From an uncultured Microbacteriaceae bacterium (GTDB taxonomy: Bacteria; Actinomycetota; Actinomycetes; Actinomycetales; Microbacteriaceae): a stretch of 64,000 nucleotides of DNA. The notes below the pieces were generated by a model that saw only the letters and a list, made by a program, of their open reading frames with translations, was not told the origin of the DNA and did not search any database. Numbering within the stretch: the stretch's first letter is position 1; the number at the start of each line of letters is the position of its first letter. Position numbers and translations under genes: made by a program. The stretch covers positions 1 to 64,000 of the forward strand of contig CALMSL010000049.1 in the NCBI GenBank assembly GCA_937872445.1, given 5' to 3'. This document shows positions 51,970 to 62,352 of the stretch, one piece after another.

Positions 51970-53367
51970 TCAGTTCGGGTGCGTCATTCTGAGGACGTCG
52001 AGGAGGGTGTCAAGCTGCTCTTCGGTGATTTCGCCGCGTTCCACGAACCCGAGCTCAACGACCGACTCGCGCACGGTGATCCCCTTCGCCACCGCGTTCT
52101 TCGCGACCTTCGCTGCCGACTCGTAGCCGATCACCCGGTTCAGCGGCGTGACGATGGAGGGGGAGGATTCCGCGAGAGCCCTCGCGCGCTCGACATTGGC
52201 GATGAGCCCGTCCACGGTCGTGTCGGCCAGAAGGCGGCAGGAGTTCGAGAGCAACCGGATCGACTCGAGAAGCGCAGTGCCCATGACCGGGATCGCGACG
52301 TTCAGCTCGAAGGACCCGCTCGCACCACCCCACGCGATCGTCGCGTCATTGCCCACAACGCGCGCGCACACCATGAGCACGGCCTCCGGAATCACCGGAT
52401 TGACCTTGCCGGGCATGATCGACGAGCCGGGCTGCAGGTCGGGGATGTGGATCTCCGCGAGACCCGTGTTCGGGCCCGACCCCATCCAGCGCAGGTCGTT
52501 GCAGATCTTGGTGAGGCTCACTGCGATCACCCGCAACGCACCCGACGCCTCCACGAGGCCGTCGCGGGCGCCCTGAGCCTCGAAGTGATCCTCGGCCTCG
52601 GTGAGCGGCAGGCCGGATTCTTTCGCGAGCTCCGCGATCACCTTCTGCGGGAACCCGGCGGGCGTGTTGATGCCCGTGCCGACGGCGGTGCCGCCGAGCG
52701 GCACCTCGGCGACGCGGGCGATCGTCGACTCCACGCGCTGAATGCCAAGCCTGATCTGACGTGCGTAACCGCCGAACTCCTGACCGAGCGTCACCGGGGT
52801 CGCATCCATGAGGTGCGTCCGCCCGGACTTGACGACCGTGGCCCACTCTTTCGCCTTCTTCTCCAGCGACACCGCGAGGTGGTCGAGGGCGGGGATCAGA
52901 TCATTCAGCAGGGCACCGGTGACGGCGACGTGCACAGAGGTGGGAAACACGTCATTGGAGGACTGCGACGCGTTCACGTGGTCGTTCGGGTGAACGGGGG
53001 AGCCGAGCGAGCTGCTGGCGAGTGTCGCGAGGACCTCGTTCATGTTCATGTTCGACGATGTGCCGCTTCCGGTCTGGTACACGTCGATCGGGAACTGGTC
53101 GTGGTGGTCACCGTCAATGATCGTCTGAGCTGCCGCGGCGATCGCGGCAGAAATCTTCGCGTCGATGATGCCAAGCTCACCGTTCACGAGCGCTGCGGAT
53201 CGCTTGACGCGGGCGAGCGCGACAATTTGCGCCGCCTCCAGGCCCGCACCCGAAATCGGGAAATTCTCTACCGCCCGCTGGGTCTGCGCCGCGTACAGCG
53301 CGCTCGCTGGCACCCGCACCTCGCCCATGGTGTCGTGTTCGATCCGGAACTCGCCTTGCGTACTCAC
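51970..53367 (-). CDS. fumC: Class II fumarate hydratase
   Basis: The protein has 465 residues. It interconverts fumarate and malate in the TCA cycle. Active-site regions are [36 protein letters not shown] with the helper His, and the signature [18 protein letters not shown] containing the catalytic Ser loop. GTG 53367 is the family-consistent start, giving [19 protein letters not shown]. The open frame continues upstream through the carbonic anhydrase gene in another frame and that part is not coding. Confidence 0.97.
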   Translation of the reverse strand: MSTQGEFRIEHDTMGEVRVPASALYAAQTQRAVENFPISGAGLEAAQIVALARVKRSAALVNGELGIIDAKISAAIAAAAQTIIDGDHHDQFPIDVYQTGSGTSSNMNMNEVLATLASSSLGSPVHPNDHVNASQSSNDVFPTSVHVAVTGALLNDLIPALDHLAVSLEKKAKEWATVVKSGRTHLMDATPVTLGQEFGGYARQIRLGIQRVESTIARVAEVPLGGTAVGTGINTPAGFPQKVIAELAKESGLPLTEAEDHFEAQGARDGLVEASGALRVIAVSLTKICNDLRWMGSGPNTGLAEIHIPDLQPGSSIMPGKVNPVIPEAVLMVCARVVGNDATIAWGGASGSFELNVAIPVMGTALLESIRLLSNSCRLLADTTVDGLIANVERARALAESSPSIVTPLNRVIGYESAAKVAKNAVAKGITVRESVVELGFVERGEITEEQLDTLLDVLRMTHPN

Positions 53368-53411
53368 GGGAGCATCATCCTTTGTTGTTGTTCGTGTCCG
53401 AGGGCCGTGAA

Positions 53412-54053
53412 TCAGGATTCGCCGATATCGCCCACGATGACATCCCGAACCGCCCTGCCTTCCAGCAGTTTGTAGTTTGCGCCGACAATAGCCAGCGTAC
53501 CCGCTGCGATGGCATCGCTGATGAGGTCGGATCCCGCCACCATTTCCGCGATCGTGGCGCGCAAGTGCAGTTGCCCGACGACCGTTGCGTCCGGTTCTTC
53601 GCCCGACGGGAGCGTCGCTGCGACGTCGCGCACGGCCACCGCAATCGGTTCGATGAGGTGCTGGATGTGCGGCGAGATCACCGGTGCGTCCGGGGACCGG
53701 CTGTCGATGGCCGCGCGGACCGCTCCGCACTCGTCGTGGCCGAGCACGACGATGAGGGGAACACCGAGAACCGCGACCGAATATTCGAGCGAACCGATGA
53801 CCGATTCGGAAATGACCTGTCCCGCGTTCCTGATGACGAACAGGTCTCCGAGCCCCTTGTCGAAAATGATTTCCGCGGCGAGCCGCGAGTCGCTGCATCC
53901 GAAGAGCGTGGCGTGCGGAGCCTGCGTTCCGATGAGTTCGCCACGACGGTCGACGTCCTGTCGTGGATGGCGCGGAGTGCCGGCAATGAAGCGGTTGTTG
54001 CCTTCCACCATTTCCTGCCATGCTCGCGCCGGAGTAATGGTTGTTCCCGTCAT
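53412..54053 (-). CDS. Beta-class carbonic anhydrase
   Basis: The protein has 213 residues. It interconverts CO2 and bicarbonate. Zn ligands are Cys53 (with Asp55) in [13 protein letters not shown], and His106 and Cys109 in [11 protein letters not shown]. The region [13 protein letters not shown] is also typical. ATG 54053 and GTG 54056 are adjacent starts with AAAGG upstream. It lies between fumC and DUF4245 on the same strand and may be cotranscribed with fumC. Confidence 0.95.
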   Translation of the reverse strand: MTGTTITPARAWQEMVEGNNRFIAGTPRHPRQDVDRRGELIGTQAPHATLFGCSDSRLAAEIIFDKGLGDLFVIRNAGQVISESVIGSLEYSVAVLGVPLIVVLGHDECGAVRAAIDSRSPDAPVISPHIQHLIEPIAVAVRDVAATLPSGEEPDATVVGQLHLRATIAEMVAGSDLISDAIAAGTLAIVGANYKLLEGRAVRDVIVGDIGES

Positions 54054-54066
54054 CACGTCACCCTTT

Positions 54067-54702
54067 CTATCGTTGGGAATTCAGAGCCGTCGACAGCGCG
54101 GCCGCCATCGTCGCAAACTCGCCGTCGTCGGCCGTACCGAACAGGACGAGGGTGCCGTGCCCCTGCGACGTGGACATGGCGTAGGCGAGGTTTCCCGCAT
54201 CCTTCGCGGTGCGATGGTCATACACCTGCCACGCGATGCCGTCGATCGTTGTCGAACCTGTCGCGGTGCGGTTCTTCAGCTGGTTGGCGAGCCAGGTCGG
54301 GTTCGCGTCGAGTCCCTGCCGGACTCCGATGAACTGCTGTTTGGGCGTGATGAAACCCACGTACCAGGTGGCGACGCCGTCGGCCGGATTCGCATCGAAT
54401 ACGGCGGAGTTCGCTTTCCACTGCGGGGAGAGTTCGGGTACCGCGAGCGGCGCGGACGCATCGCCTTCGGCGGCGATCGAGCGGTAGTCGATGGCGGGGG
54501 CGGCGGGCAGATCGGGCCGAACCACGAGAAGTACGGTCACGAGAACGACGGCGAGCGAGGCCAGAAGCGCGACCAGCAGGTTCCGGAAGGTTTGGCTTTC
54601 GCGGTGGGTGCGCGTCGTTTCCGCCTTGCGCGCCGCGATCTCCTCGAGGGTTTCCGGTCGTCCGAGCTCGGCAACGATCGGCGGATCTTTCCGGGCGTTC
54701 AT
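54067..54702 (-). CDS. DUF4245 family protein
   Basis: The protein has 211 residues. A cytoplasmic N-terminus ([20 protein letters not shown]) and one membrane helix (about 42-62) precede an external domain with [40 protein letters not shown] and an AWQVYDHR strand, the DUF4245 pattern. The start overlaps the xseB stop by 4 bp. The link with exonuclease VII is common in actinobacteria but its meaning is unknown. Confidence 0.92.
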   Translation of the reverse strand: MNARKDPPIVAELGRPETLEEIAARKAETTRTHRESQTFRNLLVALLASLAVVLVTVLLVVRPDLPAAPAIDYRSIAAEGDASAPLAVPELSPQWKANSAVFDANPADGVATWYVGFITPKQQFIGVRQGLDANPTWLANQLKNRTATGSTTIDGIAWQVYDHRTAKDAGNLAYAMSTSQGHGTLVLFGTADDGEFATMAAALSTALNSQR

Positions 54703-54962
54703 GCCTTCTGTGGGGCGGCAGACTCGCCGGTTTGGGCGGCGCCGCGCGCGGCATCCAGGCGCGCCTTCGCGCCGATCAGCCATTCTTCGCATCGGCTCGC
54801 GAGGGCTTCGCCGCGCTCCCACAGGGCGAGCGATTCTTCGAGGGTCGATGTGCCCTGCTCCAACTCGTTGACGACCTTCACCAACTCGTCTCTGGCCGCT
54901 TCGTAACTGAGACTTGCGACGTCGTCCGGTGTGCCGGGGTCGGGGGATGCGGTAGCCACCAT
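54699..54962 (-). CDS. xseB: Exodeoxyribonuclease VII small subunit
   Basis: The protein has 87 residues. Its two-helix core [40 protein letters not shown] is the XseB family signature. It wraps the large subunit and is needed for activity on single-stranded DNA. The tail after residue 70 is Ala/Glu-rich. It starts 6 bp after the xseA stop. Confidence 0.96.
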   Translation of the reverse strand: MVATASPDPGTPDDVASLSYEAARDELVKVVNELEQGTSTLEESLALWERGEALASRCEEWLIGAKARLDAARGAAQTGESAAPQKA

Positions 54963-54968
54963 GCCAGT

Positions 54969-56207
54969 TTATCGGCCCTTCCGACCGGTCGGCGCCTCGG
55001 CGTCGACCGTGGTGCCGACCGTGCCGTCGGCCAGGGTGAGCAGGAGAGGTGAGCCAGGGACGGCATCGGTGCTGCGGCGAAGCACAGCTCCGCCGGGCAA
55101 CTGGGCGATCGCGTAGCCCCGATCGAGGGTTCGCTGAGGCGACAACGCGCGCAATTGGCCGGTGAGTTCGGCCACGGATGTCCTCGCACGCTCGATCGAC
55201 CGGTCCACGAGTTCCGCACCCCGCGCCACCCAGCGGGTGAGTTCCTCCGAGCGCACATCGACAATCCACGACGATGCGGACAGCACGGGCCGGGACCGCA
55301 ACTGCCCGATCCGGTCGATCTCGGTGGACAGCAGTCCGGTCATCCGTGTCCCGATGCGCACGCGGGCCTGCTGCACGCGGCTCAGCTCCTCGGCAACGTC
55401 CGGGACGACCCGCTTGGCGGCATCGGTCGGGGTCGACGCGCGCAGGTCGGCGACGTCGTCCAGCAACGGACGGTCCGCCTCGTGGCCGATCGCGCTCACC
55501 AGGGGAGTCGTGCAGGCGGCAGCGGCGCGGACGAGCGCCTCGTCGCTGAAGACGAGCAGGTTCTGGAAGTCGCCTCCGCCTCGCGCGACGATGATCACGT
55601 CGACGTGCGGATCCGCATCGAGCTTCGAAAGCGCGGCGATGACCTCTCCGACCGCGCGCTCGCCCTGAACGGCGGCGTGCTCGACCCGGAATTCCACCGA
55701 GGGCCAGCGCAACTGGGCGTTGCGCAGCACGTCCTTCTCCGCATCCGAATCCTTGCCGGTGACGAGGCCGATGCACCGGGGCAGGAACGGCAGGGACTTC
55801 TTGCGGTCGGCATCGAACAGCCCTTCCGCCGTGAGCTTTTGGCGCAGCTTCTCGAGCCGCTCCAGCAGGTCGCCCATGCCGGTGTGCCGCATCTCGAACA
55901 CCTGCATCGACAGGGTTCCGCCCTTGACCCAGTAGTTCGGTTTGACCAGCGCAACGACGCGGTCGCCCTGCTTCAGGTCGTCGGGCAGATTCGACTTCAC
56001 GGACGACCAGATGGTGAAGCCGATCGTCGCCTCCGCCTTGAGGTCCTTCAGTTTTCCGTACACGTTCCCGCCGGAAACCCCCCACTGGGTGATTTCTCCC
56101 TCCACCCACGCCGAACCGAGCCGGTCGATCCAGCCCTTGAGCTTGTCAGCGAGAACGGATACCGGCCACGGCGCGTCGGCGGTGGGGAGCGAGGCGGGGT
56201 CCGTCAC
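54969..56207 (-). CDS. xseA: Exodeoxyribonuclease VII large subunit
   Basis: The protein has 412 residues. The N-terminal OB fold (about 14-110, WVEGEITQWGVSGGNVYGKL) binds single-stranded DNA. The catalytic region has GLVTGKDSDAEKDVL, VIIVARGGGDFQNLLVFSDE and ISAIGHEADRPLLDDVADLR, which carry conserved Asp, Arg and His residues. A coiled-coil C-terminal part (about 290-360) recruits XseB. It degrades ssDNA to short oligonucleotides. Its ATG overlaps the stop of the upstream gene by 4 bp. Confidence 0.96.
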   Translation of the reverse strand: MTDPASLPTADAPWPVSVLADKLKGWIDRLGSAWVEGEITQWGVSGGNVYGKLKDLKAEATIGFTIWSSVKSNLPDDLKQGDRVVALVKPNYWVKGGTLSMQVFEMRHTGMGDLLERLEKLRQKLTAEGLFDADRKKSLPFLPRCIGLVTGKDSDAEKDVLRNAQLRWPSVEFRVEHAAVQGERAVGEVIAALSKLDADPHVDVIIVARGGGDFQNLLVFSDEALVRAAAACTTPLVSAIGHEADRPLLDDVADLRASTPTDAAKRVVPDVAEELSRVQQARVRIGTRMTGLLSTEIDRIGQLRSRPVLSASSWIVDVRSEELTRWVARGAELVDRSIERARTSVAELTGQLRALSPQRTLDRGYAIAQLPGGAVLRRSTDAVPGSPLLLTLADGTVGTTVDAEAPTGRKGR

Positions 56208-57535
56208 GGTGCCGCGGACCCCTGAATGCCGGCAATGTACTCGTTGATCGTGGGCATTCCGGTGAGCTTCTCCCGATAGAACGTGTTCACGACGTTGATG
56301 ACTCTCGTCTGCGCGGCCTCAACCTCCGCCACGCGTTTCGCGGCATCGTCCTGGAGCTCCAGCGCCTGGCGCAACTGCATGATCGCCTTCACGATCTCGA
56401 CTTCCTCTTCGCCCTCGAGCGCCTCCACGACGTCGAGGACGAGAGCATCCGCCTGCGCCTGGACGGCATCGATCGGGATCGACGATCCGGGTTGCGTCGC
56501 GTTGTCGAGGGTGGAAATGAGCGACCACACCTGGTACAGGATCGTGGCGGGCTCGTCGAACAGTTCCCGCACGTACGCTGCCTCGAGGTGGCGGCCGGAC
56601 AGCCGGAACACGTTGTACATGCGCTTGGCGGCCTTGCCGTAGTTGAGGTGGTCGGTGAGGTACTTGCGGACCTCGGCCTCCAGCCGTTCCACATACTGGT
56701 CCAGGGCATCCGTCGAGACGAACTTCGCCACCTTCGCGAACGTGGGGACATCTTCGGCATCTAAATACACTTCCTGGAAGAACGCGTCGAGGTAGCCGTC
56801 GAGCGAGACGATCTGCCCGTCGGGGGCCTCCCACGTGACATCGATGACGTTGCTCGCGTTCGACAGCTGGCGCCGCTCGGGGTCGCTCACGACCCAGTCG
56901 AGCTTGCACCAGCCGGGATCGAGCGCCACCTCGTCCCAGCGCAGGATGGCGGGCCCGTCCGGGCCCTCCACCTCGAGTTGCCGCTCCACGATCTCGTCGT
57001 AGGTCCAGGAGATCGGGCTCCCCTTCCTCACGGGCGAGCCCGCGTGGGTGCCGTCAAAGGGGTAGCTTCCGAGTTTCGCCTCCAGGAACTGGTACGCGTC
57101 GCCCCGATGGAACGCGATGACTTTCTCCCGCATGAGCCTGGCCATGATGGCGCACGCCTCGTCACGCGTCGGGGCTTTGATGTTGAGTCGCTGGAAGTAG
57201 TCGCAGTCGCCAGGGAAGGACTGGATTTTGGACTGCGCCGCGGATCCCGAAATCGCCAGAGCGCTCTCCACCTGCGGTGCGGGACCGGTCACTTCCACGA
57301 TCGTGCCGATGCGGCGGAATCGTTCGAGGTCGCTCGGGCTGAAATCCAGCATCGCGACGCGGTGTCCGAACGCTCCGCTTGCCGTGTCCACGACCACGTC
57401 GCCGCTCGTGGATTCCTGGGCGATCGAGTTCATCCACTGTCTGGCGGAATCCTCGTCCAGCTCAACGCCCAGGCGTTTGGCCGACTCCACGATCCGCCGG
57501 AAGTCGTCGGTTGCTTCGCTGGCTGATGCGGTCAT
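56204..57535 (-). CDS. Unrecognised protein with a nucleotidyltransferase-like motif
   Basis: The protein has 443 residues. Residues 93-114 (LAISGSAAQSKI then SFPGDCDYFQRL) fit the polymerase-beta nucleotidyltransferase pattern hG[GS]-x(7-13)-DhDh, with Gly97-Ser98 and Asp110/Asp112. A third candidate Asp213 is in WCKLDWVVSDP. A helical region follows (KYLTDHLNYGKAAKRMYNVF, RLSGRHLEAAYVRELFDEP). I do not know a named family. It overlaps xseA and the DEDDh exonuclease by 4 bp at each end, so a nucleic-acid end-processing role is the best guess. Confidence 0.85.
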   Translation of the reverse strand: MTASASEATDDFRRIVESAKRLGVELDEDSARQWMNSIAQESTSGDVVVDTASGAFGHRVAMLDFSPSDLERFRRIGTIVEVTGPAPQVESALAISGSAAQSKIQSFPGDCDYFQRLNIKAPTRDEACAIMARLMREKVIAFHRGDAYQFLEAKLGSYPFDGTHAGSPVRKGSPISWTYDEIVERQLEVEGPDGPAILRWDEVALDPGWCKLDWVVSDPERRQLSNASNVIDVTWEAPDGQIVSLDGYLDAFFQEVYLDAEDVPTFAKVAKFVSTDALDQYVERLEAEVRKYLTDHLNYGKAAKRMYNVFRLSGRHLEAAYVRELFDEPATILYQVWSLISTLDNATQPGSSIPIDAVQAQADALVLDVVEALEGEEEVEIVKAIMQLRQALELQDDAAKRVAEVEAAQTRVINVVNTFYREKLTGMPTINEYIAGIQGSAAP

Positions 57536-58107
57536 GATGTGCTCTCTTTCGTTGTCGAAAGGACGCGCCTGGCTGCGGCATCCTCGGCAATGGCCGCGAA
57601 CAGCGCGGCCTGATCCTGGGCGTCGCCCAGCGCATTGTGGGACAGCGGTCTGCCGTCCAGGTACCGGGGGGAGAGGAATCGGAGGCTCGTTTCCGCCCAC
57701 GAGCCCCCCGCCATTCCGAGGTAAAACGATTTGATGTCGATGGCCGAATGCCCGAACGGGTTTCGGCCGAGGAAGCGTTCGAAGTAGTCGCACACGAACA
57801 TCCAGTCGAAGGAGGCGTTGAATCCGACGAAGACGGGAACGCCCGGGCTCGGCACAGCCGCCGCAATCCACCCATCGAACTTCGCCATCCCCGCCTCCGG
57901 GGTTTCGCCGTTCTCCTCCAGATATTCCAGCGTGAGCCCGCTGATGGAGAGCGCCTCCGTGGTCATGGCATCGTTGACGGGCTTCAGTTCGACGTAGAAC
58001 TTCTGTTCCGGATCCTCGACGAGGCATGCGCCGATCGACAGCATCGAGTACGCGCTCGGGTTCGGTCCGGCCGTCTCCACATCGACGCTGATCAGAACTT
58101 CTCGCAT
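57532..58107 (-). CDS. DEDDh 3'-5' exonuclease (DnaQ/RNase T-like fold)
   Basis: The protein has 191 residues. Catalytic residues are Asp9 and Glu11 in LISVDVETAGPNPSAY, an Asp in VFVGFNASFDWMFVCDYF, and the His/Asp pair in LSHNALGDAQDQAALFAA. This is the Exo I-III arrangement of the DEDDh family. It is too short for a polymerase subunit and has no BRCT or UvrC part. GGGAG precedes its ATG. It is the first gene of a unit running through the nucleotidyltransferase-like gene into xseA-xseB. Confidence 0.92.
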   Translation of the reverse strand: MREVLISVDVETAGPNPSAYSMLSIGACLVEDPEQKFYVELKPVNDAMTTEALSISGLTLEYLEENGETPEAGMAKFDGWIAAAVPSPGVPVFVGFNASFDWMFVCDYFERFLGRNPFGHSAIDIKSFYLGMAGGSWAETSLRFLSPRYLDGRPLSHNALGDAQDQAALFAAIAEDAAARRVLSTTKESTS

Positions 58108-58201
58108 CGCAGCTCCCGTCTCGTCCTCGCATCAGGCTACGGGATGCCGGCGACAGGTCTCCAGAGCCCGTCACCACCATGATCAGTTCAGGCTCCTCTC
58201 G

Positions 58202-58207
58202 TACACT
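58202..58207 (+). promoter_or_regulatory. Orphaned leaderless-type -10 of the ispH remnant
   Basis: TACACT lies exactly 7 nt before GTG 58214, the spacing seen at intact genes in the window. The reading frame it serves now stops after 22 codons. Confidence 0.45.
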
Positions 58208-58213
58208 GGGCGG

Positions 58214-58345
58214 GTGACCATCTCCAACGGCGCATCATCGGCGACATCCGCTACGCGGCCCAGAACCGGCGGGTTGCCGTGAAGTCGATCGCGCCAGCCT
58301 GCGTGTCCGTGACCGTGATCCCGGTGGAGCGAGTCGACTTCCGGA
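58214..58345 (+). pseudogene. ispH: Deletion remnant of ispH (HMBPP reductase)
   Basis: In the frame of 58219 the DNA reads LQRRIIGDIRYAAQNRRVAV then KSIAPAC. This aligns without gaps to the region of IspH written LQ-x5-DICYATQNRQ-VAVK-APxC, the signature around the third iron-sulfur Cys. Here that Cys (of DICY) is Arg. No start codon serves this frame. A GTG at 58214 with its own -10 is in a different frame that stops at 58282. Most of the roughly 320-codon gene is missing. Its place, divergent from the xseA cluster, is where actinobacteria usually keep ispH. Confidence 0.7.
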
Positions 58346-58354
58346 GTGGCAACG

Positions 58355-58924
58355 ATGACCGCGGATGAGCGTCCGCGGCCCCAGTACGGCGAATACGCGA
58401 GCGAGGCCGAGCGGGCCGCCGCCATCGAACGCTCGGGCGCGGCCGGGCCAGCGCCGCGCGAGACTCCCGCGGGGTCCGATGCTCCCGTTCGGCCAGCGGC
58501 GCCGAAGGCGACAGCGGGCGCTCCCGGGCAGCCCGCCAGGCCAGCCCCGGATCGCACCGCCAACACGGGCTTCGATCGCATCGCCACGATTTTCCTGCTC
58601 ATGTTCGGGCTCGTCTACATCATCGGCGGGGCCGGAAGCTATTTCACGCTCGGCGCATCCATGGAGCGGATGTTCGCCCAGCTTGGCGTCGGGGAATACA
58701 CCCCGACTACTCTGACGCCCATCATCGGAATCGTCATTGTGGTGAGCGAAGGCATCATCTGGCTCCTTGCGGCCGGCTGGTCGTACCTTCGGATCAGTCG
58801 CGGACGCCCGTCGTGGTGGATTCCACTGGTCGCCGGAATTCTCGGCTTCCTCGTCTCCGTGGCCCTGCTCGGTGTGCTGCTCGCGCAGGACCCGGCATTT
58901 CTTTCCTACGTGTCCAGCGCCTAA
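58355..58924 (+). CDS. DUF6264 family membrane protein
   Basis: The protein has 189 residues. A Pro/Ala/Arg-rich cytoplasmic segment (1-70, starting DERPRPQYGEYASEAER) is followed by three helices (about 72-95, 121-143 and 150-175) with FDRIATIFLLMFGLVYIIGG and GRPSWWIPLVAGILGFLVSV. The R-P-x-P-x-Y-G-E-Y/L opening is shared by the family, which is known mainly from Microbacteriaceae. ATG 58355 is used; GTG 58346 is in frame. Function unknown. Confidence 0.82.
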   Translation: MTADERPRPQYGEYASEAERAAAIERSGAAGPAPRETPAGSDAPVRPAAPKATAGAPGQPARPAPDRTANTGFDRIATIFLLMFGLVYIIGGAGSYFTLGASMERMFAQLGVGEYTPTTLTPIIGIVIVVSEGIIWLLAAGWSYLRISRGRPSWWIPLVAGILGFLVSVALLGVLLAQDPAFLSYVSSA

Positions 58925-58962
58925 CCGAAAACGGCCGCTCGGGGATTTACGATTGCTGGCAC

Positions 58963-60168
58963 ATGAGCCAACTATCGATCAGGAGCGCCGTCCCGCCACG
59001 TGAGCTCGCGGCGACCATCAGCGCGCAATCTGTTCTCCGTGCCGGTTGGGCCGTGGCGCTCGCGTATCTCGGGATCTCCGTCCTCACGCTCATCGACGTG
59101 TGGGCGACCCGCTCCTGGGGTGCAGCCGCTCTGGTTCCCTTCGGCGCGATCGTGGCTGTCATTCTCGCTCTGCTCGCCATGATGCGGTGGCCATCCCGAT
59201 GGACCGGCGCCACCTATCTGGCGGTGGGGGCGGTCGCCTGCTTCGCCTGGGTCTACGGACTACTGTCGATTGATCCGGGGCTGGACCAGAATGGGCTTTA
59301 TCTGGTCAACCGCGTCACCGTTGCCCTGCTGCTCATCGGCGCGGTGGGCACCAGACTCATCAACGGTGTCGTGTGGTGCACCATCGGTTTTGCGCTGGGA
59401 TCTGCCGCAACCGCCGCAGCGCAAATGTCTCTGGGCTTGCCGCCCAACCCGGGATTCGGCCCGGTGGTGACCCTCGCGGTGTATGTCGTCGTCATCCTCC
59501 TGTTCGTGCTCATTCGCCGCTACCAACGCCGGTTCACCCCCGATTTCTCCGCCGTGGAGGCGGAGACGGCGCGCATGGCGGGTCAGCGTGAACTCGAGGA
59601 GCGCGCGGTGGCTCTCCTGCACGATACGGTGCTCAACGATCTCGCCGTGATCGCGAACAGCAGGGATTACCTGGACGAACGAGCACAGGAAAGGATCCTG
59701 CGCGACATCGGCGCCGTATCGACTGCCCAGGTCGAACCCGTCGGGTCGTCCGCGTACGGCGGAGCAGAAATGTTTCGAAATGAACTCCTCGCCGTGATGA
59801 GCGATTTCCGGTGGCGCGGCCTCACCGTCGAGGTGGGGGGAGGTGAAGCGCTGTCCGCGGAACTGGAGCCCGCCACGGCGGTCGCGCTGGTTGGTGCGGT
59901 GAGCGGAAGCCTCGAGAACATCGTTCGCCATTCCGGGTCGGATTCCGCCGAAGTCTTCGTGGACTCCACCACCGAGCACCTGTCGGTCATGATCGTCGAT
60001 CACGGGCGCGGCTTCGACCTGGAGGCCGTGCCGGAGAGTCGGCTGGGAATCCGGCGAAGCCTCGTGAAACGCATCGAAAGCTGCGGTGGCACCGTGCGCA
60101 TCTGGTCGGCCGTCGGTTCCGGCACGTCCATTCTCATCACGGTGCCTATCCGGGTGCGCGATGTCTGA
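58963..60168 (+). CDS. NarL-type sensor histidine kinase without an adjacent regulator
   Basis: The protein has 401 residues. Six helices (about 26-195) form a membrane sensor with no large external loop. The H-box is EERAVALLHDTVLNDLAVIA, the HisKA_3 H-D-x-x-x-x-D/N-L type. The ATPase domain has N-box SLENIVRHSGSDSA, G1 IVDHGRGFDLE and G2 GSGTSILITVP. Its usual LuxR-type response regulator is not in the window. TACGAT (58948-58953) lies 10 nt before the ATG. It overlaps the next gene by 8 bp. Confidence 0.88.
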   Translation: MSQLSIRSAVPPRELAATISAQSVLRAGWAVALAYLGISVLTLIDVWATRSWGAAALVPFGAIVAVILALLAMMRWPSRWTGATYLAVGAVACFAWVYGLLSIDPGLDQNGLYLVNRVTVALLLIGAVGTRLINGVVWCTIGFALGSAATAAAQMSLGLPPNPGFGPVVTLAVYVVVILLFVLIRRYQRRFTPDFSAVEAETARMAGQRELEERAVALLHDTVLNDLAVIANSRDYLDERAQERILRDIGAVSTAQVEPVGSSAYGGAEMFRNELLAVMSDFRWRGLTVEVGGGEALSAELEPATAVALVGAVSGSLENIVRHSGSDSAEVFVDSTTEHLSVMIVDHGRGFDLEAVPESRLGIRRSLVKRIESCGGTVRIWSAVGSGTSILITVPIRVRDV

Positions 60169-61309
60169 CGCGTGGCGCCGGGCGCCCAACGAAGTTGACC
60201 CGCTGAGCTGGTTCTCCGGGCCGCTCGTCCCGCTCGTCTTCGGCGGGTTGGCGATAACGTTCGGAGTGGCCGTGACGCTCATCTCCCACGGTGGCGGCCC
60301 CGACGGTTGGTTTGACTGGGCCGCGGTGGCCTGCCTCCTCCTCGGATTCCTCGCCGTGGGACTCGTCGCCAATCCGACGCTGACGGTGTCGAGACTCGTG
60401 CGCACGATTCCGCCGATTCTTCTCGGTTGGGCGAGCTTCATCCTGTCCCTTTTCGCGCACCTCGATGGCCCCCGATTGATGGTGGAAGTGTGGTGGGCGC
60501 CGGTCGGGCTCGCGTTTCTGATCGGCGCGCTTGCGCCCTACTCTTCAGCCGTTCGACTCCTCATCGTTGGTTCCGCAACCGCAGTGTTCACCGGCGTCGC
60601 CATCGCGGTGGTGCCGTTTAATCGGGTCGGATACTGGCCGCCATTTTCGGAGTCGCTCATCGGTTCCGGATTCGTTATTGTCGCCACCGCAGCCGCGACC
60701 GTCTTCGCGTATCACGTCGTCATGCGCATCCGGCAGTGGTCATCGACCGACCCCGGCGCTGCTCTCAGCAGTGCGGTTCTGGGGGAATCCGCGAGAATGG
60801 ACATCCTTCAACGCGAGCTTGCCAGTGTCGGTGACCGCACTCTGCCTTTCCTCCGCAAGGTTGCCCACAGCGGAATTGTGACCGCCGACGACCGGGACCA
60901 TGCGAAGCTCCTCGCCGAAGAGGTTCGTGGTGAGCTTGTCGAACGGGCAAATCGAAGCTGGCTGGACTCGCTGGCCATGCGGATGGACCTCACCGTTCTC
61001 GATGCGGAACACCACGCCGATCGGATGACACCGAACCAGCGCGCTGCACTGCTCGGGCTCCTCGGCGCGGTGAGCGACAATATCGGCGACACGCGATCAA
61101 CGATCGTCATCCAGTTGCGCCCAGAGCCGGACGGATCGACGGCCGTCGCGCTCAGTACCGACGTGCAGCTTCCCGAAGGTCGGCGCACCACGCTGCTTGC
61201 GCCCCACTACTTTTCACTCCAGGCCGAAGTCGACGGTCTGCACTGGTCCCGCGGAGGCGGGCTCGGACTGCAATTTCGGTTGCCGCCGAACAGCAGGAAG
61301 GACTCGTAG
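60161..61309 (+). CDS. Degenerate histidine kinase-like membrane protein
   Basis: The protein has 382 residues. It has the layout of its upstream neighbour: six helices (about 20-195) and a cytoplasmic part. The H-box position reads TLPFLRKVAHSGIVTADD without the HD pair, and the ATPase region has only a weak N-box-like GAVSDNIGDTRS and a final GLGLQFRLP. No DxGxG is seen, so it probably cannot bind ATP. It could regulate the active kinase as a heterodimer partner; that is inference. Confidence 0.8.
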   Translation: MSDAWRRAPNEVDPLSWFSGPLVPLVFGGLAITFGVAVTLISHGGGPDGWFDWAAVACLLLGFLAVGLVANPTLTVSRLVRTIPPILLGWASFILSLFAHLDGPRLMVEVWWAPVGLAFLIGALAPYSSAVRLLIVGSATAVFTGVAIAVVPFNRVGYWPPFSESLIGSGFVIVATAAATVFAYHVVMRIRQWSSTDPGAALSSAVLGESARMDILQRELASVGDRTLPFLRKVAHSGIVTADDRDHAKLLAEEVRGELVERANRSWLDSLAMRMDLTVLDAEHHADRMTPNQRAALLGLLGAVSDNIGDTRSTIVIQLRPEPDGSTAVALSTDVQLPEGRRTTLLAPHYFSLQAEVDGLHWSRGGGLGLQFRLPPNSRKDS

Positions 61310-61320
61310 CGCCCGTCGCC

Positions 61321-62352
<1,032 letters not shown>

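Noticed and set aside
51970..54021. Extension of the fumC frame through the carbonic anhydrase gene
   Set aside because: Fumarase begins at GTG 53367 by family length; the rest is the shadow of the carbonic anhydrase.
56204..58180. Extension of the nucleotidyltransferase-like frame upstream through the exonuclease gene
   Set aside because: The upstream part is Arg/Gly-rich, lies in another frame of a gene with clear DEDDh motifs, and the ATG at 57535 overlaps that gene's stop in the usual way.
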